Assembly (NCBI GenBank): GCA_023333565.1
Contig: JAJKFH010001315.1
Coordinates: 682,001 to 746,000 of the forward strand
Reading direction: 5' to 3'
Length of the DNA stretch: 64,000 nt
Source: Puffinus mauretanicus
Lineage: Eukaryota > Chordata > Aves > Procellariiformes > Procellariidae
The notes under the pieces are model-generated. The model was not told the DNA's origin. It saw nothing but the letters and a program-made list of their open reading frames with translations, and searched no databases. This document shows, piece by piece, positions 1 through 14,300 of this stretch. The stretch's first letter is position 1; each line of letters starts with the position of its first letter. Made by a program: the position numbers and the translations under genes.

Positions 1-767
1 GTCTTTCCTGTCTTGGAAAGGACATAATAGAACTGCAGATGTTTGATGCAAAGGCAAGAAGGATGATCCAGTGTATCGGCCAGCTTCCATATAAGACATG
101 ACTAAGCTAGGACTTCAGTCTGGAAAAAGGCAGTGGGGACAGAAAGTGGAATATGTACGGTGGTCTGTATGGCTTTGAGTGATATGAGGAAAAACACAGT
201 GGTGTATAGTCTCCTCCAGCGTGTTAGCTGTTGGACATCAAAAATATCAGGAGGCAAATTCAAAAGTAGCAAAAGGAGGTACTTCTCATACAGATGAGTT
301 AAATTATAGTTACCGTTTGTGGGTAAAGCCAGCATATTTTGTTTCCCGTCAATATAGTTAAGTGTTTGTGTGATCCATGCTCAGCAAACGTGCATAGGAG
401 CTTACTCCGAAAGACACATTTCCAAAGAAAAGAATTATTTTTGCTTTGCTTTTATTATCTTCAGCTAGTTTAATTGGTTATTTTTCCTTATGTGGTACCT
501 TCAAAATACTTTAAGGCTGTTAGCGTGCCTTCTCTACAGTTATAAGTTGGTAATGGATTGACATTATCTAAAACAGCCTTTACTTTTTTAAAATGAAAGA
601 ATCTGAAATAGTTCTTTCATTTGTAAAAATCGTAATAGAGATGAGCAGAGAAGTAGAGAATCAACTGGCATGTCTACAAATCTTTCATCTTGACAGTTGT
701 ATCACAAGAAGACATTCAGCTCTTGAGACCTAAGAAATAAATAAACAAACATCTTAATTGTTTTTAG
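1..767. other. TSG101 intron (partial)
   Basis: This is intronic sequence upstream of the TSG101 penultimate exon. I could not find the preceding exon, which should encode the coiled-coil segment before AEVDKN, so it must lie to the left of the window. No other feature was recognised. Confidence 0.8.
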
Positions 768-1007
768 GCTGAAGTTGACAAGAACATTGAACTTCTCAAG
801 AAGAAGGATGAGGAGCTCAGTTCTGCCTTAGAGAAAATGGAAAATCAGTCAGAAAATAATGACATAGATGAAGTTATTATTCCTACGGCACCACTTTACA
901 AGCAGATCCTGAACTTATATGCAGAGGAAAATGCAATTGAAGACACCATCTTCTATCTTGGGGAAGCATTGAGACGTGGAGTGATAGATCTAGATGTCTT
1001 CTTAAAG
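768..1007 (+). CDS. TSG101: TSG101 penultimate coding exon
   Basis: This exon has 80 codons in phase 0 at both ends. It encodes the end of the coiled coil, an acidic linker (NNDIDEV) and the first part of the steadiness box (APLYKQILNLYAEENAIEDT). The donor reads AAG|gtaag. Confidence 0.96.
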
Positions 1008-2274
1008 GTAAGTTTCTTGGGATGTTTTTAAGATGTGCATTTTACATGTGTTTAAATGCTTTGAACTCTCTTGTTCAGCCTGTTAATGTTAGTGATTTCT
1101 TCACTGAAGAGGATCCTGTAAGAATATGAGTACTTATATACTGAAACGTTTTAAAAGAGGAATTCCAGAATTAAGATAAAAGACCAATTTTAAAAGCATT
1201 ATAGATATGAAGTCACTTACCATTAGGCGGGTGCAACAATGTCAACGTAAGCTTTCCATTGGGCTTGCATCCTAATTCTGACGAAACTAACTTTAAGGGT
1301 GATTGGAGTATTCGGACGGCTTTTCGCTTGCAGTCTATGGATGCCTCTGCTGAGGCAGCTAGTGGAGTGTTAAAGTCATAGGGAAAAAAAAAAAGCCAGC
1401 TAGTTTTGAGTCTCTAGCAGAGACCTTCTTAGACAGTTTGTTCTCTTTCTTTGCTGTCCTTAATGCTGAAAGTTTTCATAATGTCTGATCTAATAACCTT
1501 CCTTTATTTTGAACTTATGTGCATGATGATGGCACATGAAATAAAACCAGATCTGTTGTTATTTTGAGGAGATTTAAAAACCCTTTTTGACGTGGAATAG
1601 TACTACACAAAGTGTATATGCCAGAGTAATTAATGTTGCCATTGGATCTGGAAAGATTAGTGTGCATAGTGTTAATAGTCTGTACTGGGGCCACTGAGTA
1701 ACAAGAGTTACCACTTCTTCCTTTTTCTAACGGTTGAGGTTTCCCCCAAGTTAACCACTTAAGCTTTGCTTTTAATATCCAGTGTACAATACACTACGTA
1801 GAGACATTATTTCCTTGTTATGTAGCTTGCTAGTTCTGTTTATCTACTGTTAAAAGAACTGTTCTCTGCCCCACGGGAAGTGTGTTAGTCTGACTTCACC
1901 TTGGAGTACATATTACCATTTTTCTCCTTGATAAGAATATGTGCAGAGTTAATAATTAAAATCACAAAAAATACAGTATAGCGATTGCATTTGGTAGCCA
2001 TCTGCAAGTCATTTTAAGCCAAGAAAATGCCATTTAGTAGACTAATGCATTTAGTGTTTTCAAAAAACTAACATCCTTTTTGGGTCATGGAATGTGTCAT
2101 GCTTCGAAAATTTGTATTGCAATATAATTAAGATTGTATCAAAACTTTCCCAATAGCCAGCTGTTCGTATCTTTCTTTCTGCAGCATGTACGTCTTCTGT
2201 CTCGCAAGCAGTTCCAGCTGAGGGCATTAATGCAGAAAGCAAGGAAGACTGCGGGACTCAGTGATCTCTACTAA
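768..2274 (+). CDS. TSG101: TSG101, C-terminal part (last two coding exons, gene continues off the left edge)
   Basis: This is the 3' end of the ESCRT-I subunit TSG101, which sorts ubiquitinated cargo into multivesicular bodies and works in cytokinesis. The N-terminal UEV ubiquitin-binding domain and proline-rich linker lie upstream of the window. The two exons visible here (768-1007 and 2185-2274) join in phase 0 and give the last 109 residues. These cover the end of the coiled coil (AEVDKNIELLKKKDEEL) and the steadiness box, ending ARKTAGLSDLY, which matches the known TSG101 C-terminus. Splice sites are tttttag before 768, gtaag after 1007 and ctgcag before 2185. The gene is convergent with LDHA. 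Identity is secure from the protein sequence; the start is outside the window. Confidence 0.97.
1008..2184. other. TSG101 last intron
   Basis: This intron runs from gtaagt at 1008 to ctgcag at 2184. It holds a short poly(A) run near 1383 and nothing else that I recognise. Confidence 0.9.
2185..2274 (+). CDS. TSG101: TSG101 last coding exon
   Basis: This exon encodes 29 residues plus a TAA stop at 2272-2274. It begins HVRLLSRKQFQLRALMQK, the end of the steadiness box that controls TSG101 turnover. The acceptor is a good ttctgcag. Confidence 0.97.
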   Translation, partial: HVRLLSRKQFQLRALMQKARKTAGLSDLY

Positions 2275-2510
2275 GTTCTCAGAGTTTAACTGGGAAGTTA
2301 GATTTCCTTATGAAGCAGCCATTCTCTTGATACTTCTCTTAATCAGTAGGTGCCCAGAATAAGTTATTACATCATTCAAGTGTAAGATATTTTGAATCAA
2401 TAATATATTTTCTTTTTGGTAAAGACTAGCTTTTATTAATGCACTTTCTATCTCCTGTAATCTTTGTGCTGGTGGACTTACGCTGAATAAAACTTGTTGC
2501 ATATTTTCTT
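2275..2510 (+). other. TSG101: TSG101 3' UTR with poly(A) signal
   Basis: Non-coding sequence follows the TSG101 stop. A canonical AATAAA lies at 2486-2491, so the transcript probably ends near 2505-2515. The exact cleavage point is inferred. Confidence 0.6.
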
Positions 2511-4140
2511 CCTCTACAGAACTGTGTACGATGCGCTTTCTTTACAAACAGGCCTGGCTTATGCATGTCAGCTTAACCATACTTTCACTTTACTTCTGAG
2601 AGTTGGAAGACGTTTCAGTGTCCCAAACTGGAAAAATTCACGTTTCAGTGTAACTAACCTTTGTTATGACCAATGAAAGCTGGAAACTCAAGATTTCAAG
2701 GCCCTGCTGTTTGACCTAGCTGTTGACATCCACAGATTGTTTTCTTGAAATGAGCTTAGTAACCATTATATTGACTTGCCTATTCTACCATCAGATCGTG
2801 GCCATAGCGGAATATACCTTATGGTGCCTTAAGAAGCCTTGATGTATATTGCATTTTTCCACTAGAAAATGCTAGGAAAAAGAAAGGCTGCTACATTCGG
2901 TGTTGCACTACCTGCCAGGCAGAAAACGCTACACACCCGAATGCTACAGGAAGCATGGGTTCTGGCTGTGTTAGCTGGGACAGGGCTCGTATCAACAAGC
3001 CTGGTGGTTAAACACTGCACTGTCTGCAAAAGAGGGTACGTTGTACAGAGCATCTCCCAGCTTGGAGTGCTGTGGGGATTCATGGTGCTGCTCTTGTCGC
3101 CTCTCAGCAGCATGCTGCCATCCTCCTCCATTTGCTTTTGTAGGCTGCCTCAGCAAAGCTAGCTTGAAAACCAAAGTTTCTTGGTTTCAGCGCGGTAATC
3201 AGTGTGGCTCAAAACTGAGCCTTTGTCTTAAAGCTTTTCATGTTACCATTTGATCTGAAGAGATGGGAGTTCATATTAAAAAGCTGGGTGAGACTTCATG
3301 TGATCTTCTGAAAGCTTTGAAAATGGCTTCATGCCATCTTCCTGTCATCTGCATAAAACACTTGCTATGTGCTCTCTTTCCAGGTGCTATTTTGGTCACG
3401 TAGATGTAAGAGAAAGCGGTACAGCAGCTACAGCTTTTCCTTTGTTACTGAAGTTGCTGCATGAGCACTTTCAGCTTATTCTGAAATACTTTGTCCTGAG
3501 AAGTATCACCAGCTGCAGCCCATATTAAAAATTTACCCTGGACTTAATCAGGTGATCCATTTCCATTCTTAAGCTACATGCTGTGTCCTAATGTTAGAAA
3601 AAGCTAATAAGGTCTTTCCCTCTTCACTGTAGTGAGGTATATTGTTTGAAAATATAATGACAGAGAAGATGGTTAATTCTTCCTTATCTAACTTTGGTCA
3701 CGCTTTCTATGCACAGCTGCTATTCCAGAGGAGATGCTTTTCTGTGCTTGGCAGCAAGTTGACTTTTTATGGATATCAAGTACTTGATGTGGAGAGATTT
3801 CTTCCTACATGCATTTTTGTGTGTACAGGTACTTGTTGCATTGTTTTTCCACTCCCCCCTAACATAATGTCAATAGAGCCTGTTTCTCTGCATTAAGATG
3901 GGAATCAAGTTTAACTCCTGAGTATTTTAAATACTTCTGTTACTGTTTTTTCATTCCTACCTTGCAGCTGTTAGAAAGTTCACCACATACATATCTGGAG
4001 CCTACAACAGAGTAGCTGCACACGTAACGTTATTACACAGGGGAGGTTTCAGTTAGTGTGACTGAAGAAATAGAATTATTTGATTTAGATGGGTGCAAGT
4101 GGAGCTGCATTTTGGAGACAAAGCCTTATAAAGGAAAAAA
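2511..4140. other. Intergenic spacer between convergent TSG101 and LDHA
   Basis: About 1.6 kb separates the two 3' ends. Open frames on both strands near 2862-3253 resemble no protein family I know and are not supported by splice or start context. In mammals, LDHC and LDHAL6A lie in this interval; no LDH-like coding fragment is visible here. Confidence 0.75.
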
Positions 4141-4163
4141 AGGCGACAAATAACAGTTTGTGG

Positions 4164-4169
4164 TTTATT
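4164..4169 (-). terminator. LDHA: Probable LDHA poly(A) signal
   Basis: The plus strand reads tttatt, which is AATAAA on the minus strand. It lies about 640 nt beyond the LDHA stop, a normal distance for this gene's 3' UTR. Cleavage would fall near 4145. Confidence 0.55.
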
Positions 4170-4807
4170 TGGTGTTGGAGCTGGTACTACAGTTGGACAA
4201 TCATTGTCTTGTTGCATACAGAAACCTTAACATTTTTTCAACATGCTCAGGAGACAAACTTACAACTAGGCTGATATAGTACACAAAAATAAGGTTCTCA
4301 AAAAAAAAAAGTACACACAAAAATTCCAAAGCAGTGTTAGGGAAATACATTTGGACCTACAACAGTGAAATATTTAAGCTATTCAGCTGGCAGAGAAGGT
4401 TGGTCAATTGGCTTGACAATCCTTTAACTGCAAGAAAATAGTCTTTGGTTTCACATTGTGTAATAATTAGTTATGTATTGTTCTGAGCTAACATTAAACA
4501 AGATGAGGAAAAGGCAAAGGGTACTCTAGGCAGCGCTGCTTTGAATGCTGGATTTCTGTCACACCACTTCACTGTACAAGACTAACTAGGTTATCTAGCT
4601 CTGGCAAAGAACATGAGTGTCTGAACAGGGAGAACCCTCAAACAGTTTCCTAATGCTATCTTCAGGAAACTCATTTGTTCAGATTTGAGCTTTTTGTGTG
4701 TTCTAGTTGAGATACATACATTGAAAGATTTGACCTACTTGGAAAGTGCAACATAAGACAAACCACTAAACCCATTAAACTGCAAAGAGTGAACTGGTTA
4801 GGCAGAC
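4170..4807 (-). other. LDHA: LDHA 3' UTR
   Basis: This is sequence between the LDHA stop codon and the AATAAA on the minus strand. It contains a poly(A) run on the plus strand (4300-4310), so U-rich in the mRNA, and no open coding sequence related to LDH. The extent is inferred from the poly(A) signal. Confidence 0.55.
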
Positions 4808-9243
<4,436 letters not shown>

Positions 9244-10695
9244 GGTGCACTGCTGCAAGGAAAGCAACTGATTATTTCTCCAGGCTTTGGAGCTTTTACT
9301 GACACTAGAATATTTGTATCAAGCAAGATGGACTTTATTCCAGGATGATAAGAAAATGCATATAAATCACACGCCTAAAACATCTGGTAGTACTGCCTGT
9401 ATGCAGCAAAATGATTAAAAACTCAATTATTGATGACAATGCACTGTTTAAGCTCGTTATAGCTTTCCCTCAAATACAGCCTGAGAACCATTGATTATAC
9501 AGCTGGGTGGCACTCCAGCAGCATTAGTAGAATGTTCTAAATGATCATCCATATTACATTTAGGTAAAGGAAGCCATTTTAGTACTTTAGCACAGCATGG
9601 TCTGGCAATCTCCATTCTACTGCCCTGAAAAACTGGTACTCTGTGCCCTGAAGCCTTTCCAGAGCGGAAGTTGTACACCACTTACGCAAGCCCTTTTTAA
9701 GCACAATGTGATCCTCAAAGTCAACTTTATGGATTTGTTTTAAAGTGAAACTGCATAGTTTTGAATGAAGATGTTTAGAGTCTGGTGTTACCAGCTCTCC
9801 CCCCCCAGTTTTTTTTCTTTTAGCTACCAGCTGCATGGCAGCCTGCTTACACGGGTTCTAATCTGACAGCCACAGGTGTACTGAAATGCCACAATGATGA
9901 TGATGATGGAGTATCATGCTTTCACCCCAGGGTCCCTGCAGAAGCTGACTCCATGCTTTCCCAGGTGGTACTGCACTGGCAGCAGCACAGCTTCTGCCTT
10001 GCCTGAAGAGCCCGAGGCAGGGGCAGGCTCGCAGATGGATGCGAGTAGAGACACATCGAAATTCTCACAATTAGTGCTGAACAGGCGGCAACTCGTTCAG
10101 AGCAGGAAAGCCCAGGCAGCCTTAGCAGAGCAGGTAAGGACTGAGTTTGGGGCGGGGAGGAGGAGGGACAGAAAGCCAGCGGTGCCCATATTTAGGAAAA
10201 GTTAACCAAGATACGTCAGTTTTCATTTGCATAAATCTCCTGAAGCGTACAGCGCACACTCCATGTGCCAAGTTCTCCCTTTGCACTGTAAGAACGTTAA
10301 TGCGCAGGGCTGGTGAGGAGCACCCGCTCAAGCATTTCTCAGTTACACTCGGTACTCAAAACGTTTATTTTTAGAGCGCCCCTCCCCTGAAAGCAGCAGA
10401 TTAGGGGAGAGCCAGTAGCCGAGGTGCTCTATTAATGCTCTATTTCAAACGCAGCCCTTTTGCAGGGTCACTCCCAGCACCCTTCCCAACAGGCAGGTCC
10501 CTGGGGCCACAGGCATTTTTCCCGCCGATTAAGAGAAGCAAATTAATTCACGCAGGCTTAAACGGGGGGGCGGATGGAGGGGGGGTGTTGCAATGCAGCG
10601 CACAGCAGTCTCAAGGAGGGTGTGGGTGGAAATCCCGCCGGTTGCGCAAGGCCGCCGGGCTGAAGTCCTGAGCTGCGGCCGGCAGCTCCTCGGCC

Positions 10696-10764
10696 GGGGG
10701 GACTCGGTCGAGCAGGCGGCGCCGAGCGGACCGCTCGGCGCCGCCTGCTCGACCGAATCCCCCC
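10696..10764. repeat. 69-bp near-perfect palindrome in LDHA intron 1
   Basis: The inner arms 10705-10729 and 10731-10755 are exact reverse complements (25 bp) around a single A at 10730. Pairing continues out to 10696/10764 with one mismatch (10703/10757). The core of each arm is GGCGGCGCCGAGCGG or its complement. Confidence 0.95.
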
Positions 10765-10840
10765 CCCGGGGCTGGCGGCCAGCGGCGCCCGCATCCCCCC
10801 TTCCTTCCTTCCCGCCCCCACCCCGCGAAGGCGATCGCAC

Positions 10841-10870
10841 CTACCGAGCGTCCTCAACCAAGCGCGGCAA
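10841..10870 (-). other. LDHA: Probable non-coding exon 1 of LDHA (5' leader)
   Basis: On the minus strand a good donor (CGGTAG|gtgcga) ends at 10841. A TATA-like TACTTAAG lies on the minus strand around 10897-10904. Together they suggest a short leader exon starting near 10870. The start is inferred from TATA spacing only. Confidence 0.5.
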
Positions 10871-10896
10871 CGGCGGGGCGAGGAGGCGGCCACCGC

Positions 10897-10967
10897 CTTA
10901 AGTAGGGGCCGGGCGGCTGACGTGCGGGGGGCGGGCCGCGACGGTGGAGACGTGCCCGCCGACACGT
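10897..10967 (-). promoter_or_regulatory. LDHA: LDHA core promoter with three hypoxia-type ACGTG cores
   Basis: ACGTG occurs at 10920-10924 and 10950-10954 (plus strand) and 10963-10967 (minus strand), just upstream of the TATA-like element. The first, read on the minus strand, is CCGCACGTCAGC, very similar to the HIF-1 site I recall in the mammalian LDHA promoter. HIF control of LDHA is established in mammals; use here is inference. Confidence 0.6.
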
Positions 10968-11022
10968 CGGGGTGGAGAGGAGGGGGAAGTTGTGGCGGTG
11001 TGGGAGCAGGGAAGGGGCGGGG

Positions 11023-11046
11023 AGGCGAGGCGAGGCGAGGCGAGGC
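11023..11046. repeat. Short GAGGC tandem repeat
   Basis: The pentamer GAGGC is repeated about five times directly before the 51-bp minisatellite, upstream of LDHA. Confidence 0.85.
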
Positions 11047-11049
11047 GGA

Positions 11050-11231
11050 CGGTGACATTCGCCCCGTAATGGTCGGCACCGTGAGGGAAGCTGAGGCGGG
11101 CGGTAACGTTCGGCCCGTAACGGTCGGCACCGTGAGGGAAGCTGAGGCGGGCGGTAACGTTCGGCCCATTAACGACCGCTCTGGAACGTTCGGCCCGTAA
11201 CGGTCGGCACCGTGAGGGAAGCTGAGGCGGG
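11050..11231. repeat. 51-bp minisatellite, three units, upstream of LDHA
   Basis: The units are 11050-11100, 11101-11151 and 11152-11231. Units 2 and 3 share CGGTAACGTTCGGCCC and then GTAACGGTCGGCACCGTG and GAAGCTGAGGCGGG. Unit 3 carries a 29-bp insertion that ends in a second ACGTTCGGCCC, so it looks like a partial internal duplication. Unit 1 differs at a few bases. TAACGG, a MYB-type recognition core, occurs at 11118-11123 and 11198-11203. Confidence 0.95.
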
Positions 11232-11330
11232 CGAGGAGAAGCTCAGCCCTTCGGGGGGCCCGTCTCAAGCCTGAGGCGGAGGCTGCCGGGCTGGCCTCGC
11301 TGCGGCTCCGCGTCGCGCCGTCCTGGCACG

Positions 11331-14300
11331 GGGAGTCGTGTTCATGTCGTCGGGGGAGATTTCCTTCCTTCTGTTATTAGCCGGGATGGGTGAAAGTGAT
11401 TTCAAACGTTAGCTCCCAAGGGCAAGGAGGATGCCCAGTGCGTGCACAGGCAGTACACAGAGCAGCAAACGGTGCCGGCTCTGGAGACTTAAGGGGAATT
11501 AAAGGTGCTCCTGACCCCGTTTGCCGCCCGGGCAGTGCCCCCTCCGGGGAGCCGATGGCCAGCACCGCCGCCAGCCCTGAGCTCCTCCTCATCGCCGGCA
11601 CAAGCCGTCTGGGTTTATGGCCGTAGTTCCGGATGGAGCCTCTTGTCTGGTGGCTAGAAACCTGCTTCTAATTCCATCTAAATCTATAGATGTTTGGTTT
11701 TTTATTACAGACATCCTTCTCTGGCGTTTACCTCTGCTTTCCGTGTGTTTACATATCCAGTTCCCACTCATTTGTTGTTTTGTTAAGTTACATAAGCTAA
11801 ACCTTTTCAGTCTTGCATGATGCAAGCTGTGCTCTGGTCATGGGGGCGTCCTTTCTGCGGGACTCTTCAGTTCGAACACTTTTGTCTGGAGAGAGGCTGC
11901 CATATGGAGTGTTTTAGACAGTCTTCTCAGTGATGCCTCAAACGGGAACACTAGTGTTTTCCTGTCATTACTGGAATTAGCATGACTGGACTCACACTTG
12001 TCTTTTTCACAGTCACGCCACACTGTCAGCTCCCTGTCACCCTGGGGTTGGTTAGTAAAGCCAAGTCCTTCTCTTCTTCACTTATTTCTTGCTAGGATAC
12101 TAACAAAGAGCGAAAAATGTTTTTATTATTTCCTGGATGCCTGAAGTTTCAATTTTATGCTATGCTACAGGGTTGTCCCACAAAACTGGCTTTTAGTAAA
12201 CCCATGCTATTCATAATTATCCATTTATTCATTGAATTTCATGTTTGTAGTTAAACTTTCCTTCACAAGTTTTCCTGAAGAACTGCACAGACATCAAAAG
12301 CACAGATCCAAACCGCTTCCACCATGGTTCACTTCTTAAATACTTGCTGTTCTCTGGTCCTGTGGTAATGCCTCCAAGTCAGTAAATTTACTTAAAATCT
12401 TTGCACCTGGATTTGTGGTACTGTGCATCGAGATTCTGGGATTGAGAATGTCTGGTTCCTCCAGTTGGAGCACAGTAGACTCTGTGAGTTTTGCTCGCCA
12501 GCTGACTGTTATCTTGTATCTTGTATCCATTTGTATCTTTGTTATCTTGTATCCATTTCTCCCTTCGACCCCCTTACCCCACGGGTTAACATGTTCATCC
12601 TTAATGAAAATCAGGGAAGTATTCATTTAATCTTGTGCGAGTAGCTGGGTTAGCTTTATTTTCCCATTCTTGTTTTACAGTGATCCTTTTTTCTTCCTTT
12701 TTTTTTTTTTTAAATTTCTTGTAGCTGTGGTACCTTTGTGATGTTTATCTTAGTTTCCTTTTGGGATTCTAACTCTAGCTGATTTTTGGCAGTATCTATT
12801 CACGGCTTCTAGGATGTACTTGACTTCCTTTCTGAGGCGCTTATCTTGCTATGGCAGAATGCCTTCCTTACTAATTAACCCCTTTGTCTTCCTCTACCCA
12901 TACCAGCCTTTCCATCTCTGTTTTGTCTGGGATGTCTCTTCTCTCTTCTAAAGTCACTGTATATAGTTTGCCTCTTAGTCACTAGAGTTAGCCGATTTAC
13001 AAATGAGGAGGTTGTCATGGAGGTCCCGATCTCTCCACGACCTCATCCCACTCACAGAGCATGCAAGCATGAAACATGGCCCTTGGTTGTGCTAGACCAG
13101 AGCAGATGGTGTGAAGATGGGTATATCTCATCACACCTAAGGCTTGTACTCATATGCCAAACTCTGCTTTACAACTGAAGGAATTTTCTGCTGCCATTCA
13201 AGGCATGCTAACGCCTTGTCACAGACCATCCCAGTGACGATTCCCTTCTGCTGTGGTGATCTGACGGGAATGGTAGCCCAAAGGCTCATCATTTCTTTCA
13301 GAGTCCATTGGCAAAACAAAAGAAACAAAAAACACAGGTGAGAAAATATCTAAAAATGCTTGAAATGTAGAATAAGGAGATTTGCATGAAACAAGCCAGA
13401 AAAATATAAAATTTTGGTTCTTATAAAGACCAGCACTTCTACCGAAGGGGGTTAAATATAATGACCTATCGGTTGCAAAACTAGATGTGCTTTGTTCCTT
13501 GCTGCTGCTTGAGAGGTGAGCGATGCTTGTGAGATGTGTCATGTCAGAGGAGACTACTAGCTAAGGAAGAGAAAGTGCGGGGAGATGCTGAGTAGGCCTA
13601 ATGCCACATGAATGCAGAATAAAAGGAAACCGTATAACGTAGTTCTGTCGTTCTGCATTATGCTGGGTTCACTGAGCATCTTGTTCTACCAGAAGTCTCA
13701 AGGATGGATTAGGAATTTTAGTTCTGCATCCCAGGAATCTGTATTTACAGTGGCTTTATATGAATGGGACTAAACATCTCATCCAGAGTTTGGGTTCCAG
13801 ACATCTGGCAGGACAGAAAATGAACATTTGACAGGAATGAAGATGAAAAAGAAATATTTTCTCCCTATAAACATTTTTACTTCTGAAGAGTTGAAATGTA
13901 AGATAAGAGGCTTCTAAGAGAAGACTGGCTGGATACATTAATGAGCATTTTAAAAATATGTAACTAGTGTAGAGGAAGTGGTATTTTACTATTGTCACGG
14001 TGAGACCAAGGCTCCTAAGAGAAGAATGTTGGTATTATAAGATTGTTCTTATCCTGTGGCTCAGACAAAATAAAATCGGACATGGTTTTCAGGGTATAAG
14101 TTCCAATAAAATCTTCACTTGCTTGTGTTTGTGTTGCTTGTTACTGAGAACTGAACCCAGACCAAATCTCTGTTATTTATAACATAAGGCATCAGGTTGT
14201 CCTTAGCTGTCTGGTGTCTATTCAGATAGCAGAGGTCCTACCTTCAGTAGAGTGGGCCAAAGCAAGCTAACTAGGATGTTTCAAAACCACCCTGGTCCCA

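Larger units (their letters stand above)
10560..11330. promoter_or_regulatory. CpG island over the LDHA 5' end
   Basis: This stretch is dense in CpG and G/C runs, unlike the AT-rich sequence on both sides. It includes LDHA exon 1, the promoter, the palindrome and the minisatellite. Long open frames on both strands here come from the scarcity of stop codons in GC-rich DNA. Confidence 0.8.

Noticed and set aside
2862..3253. Overlapping open frames on both strands between TSG101 and LDHA
   Set aside because: No similarity to LDH or any family I know, and no conserved start or splice context.
10529..11268. Minus-strand open frames of 103 and 236 codons over the LDHA promoter
   Set aside because: They span the minisatellite, promoter and palindrome; the repetitive protein sequence simply translates the 51-bp repeats.
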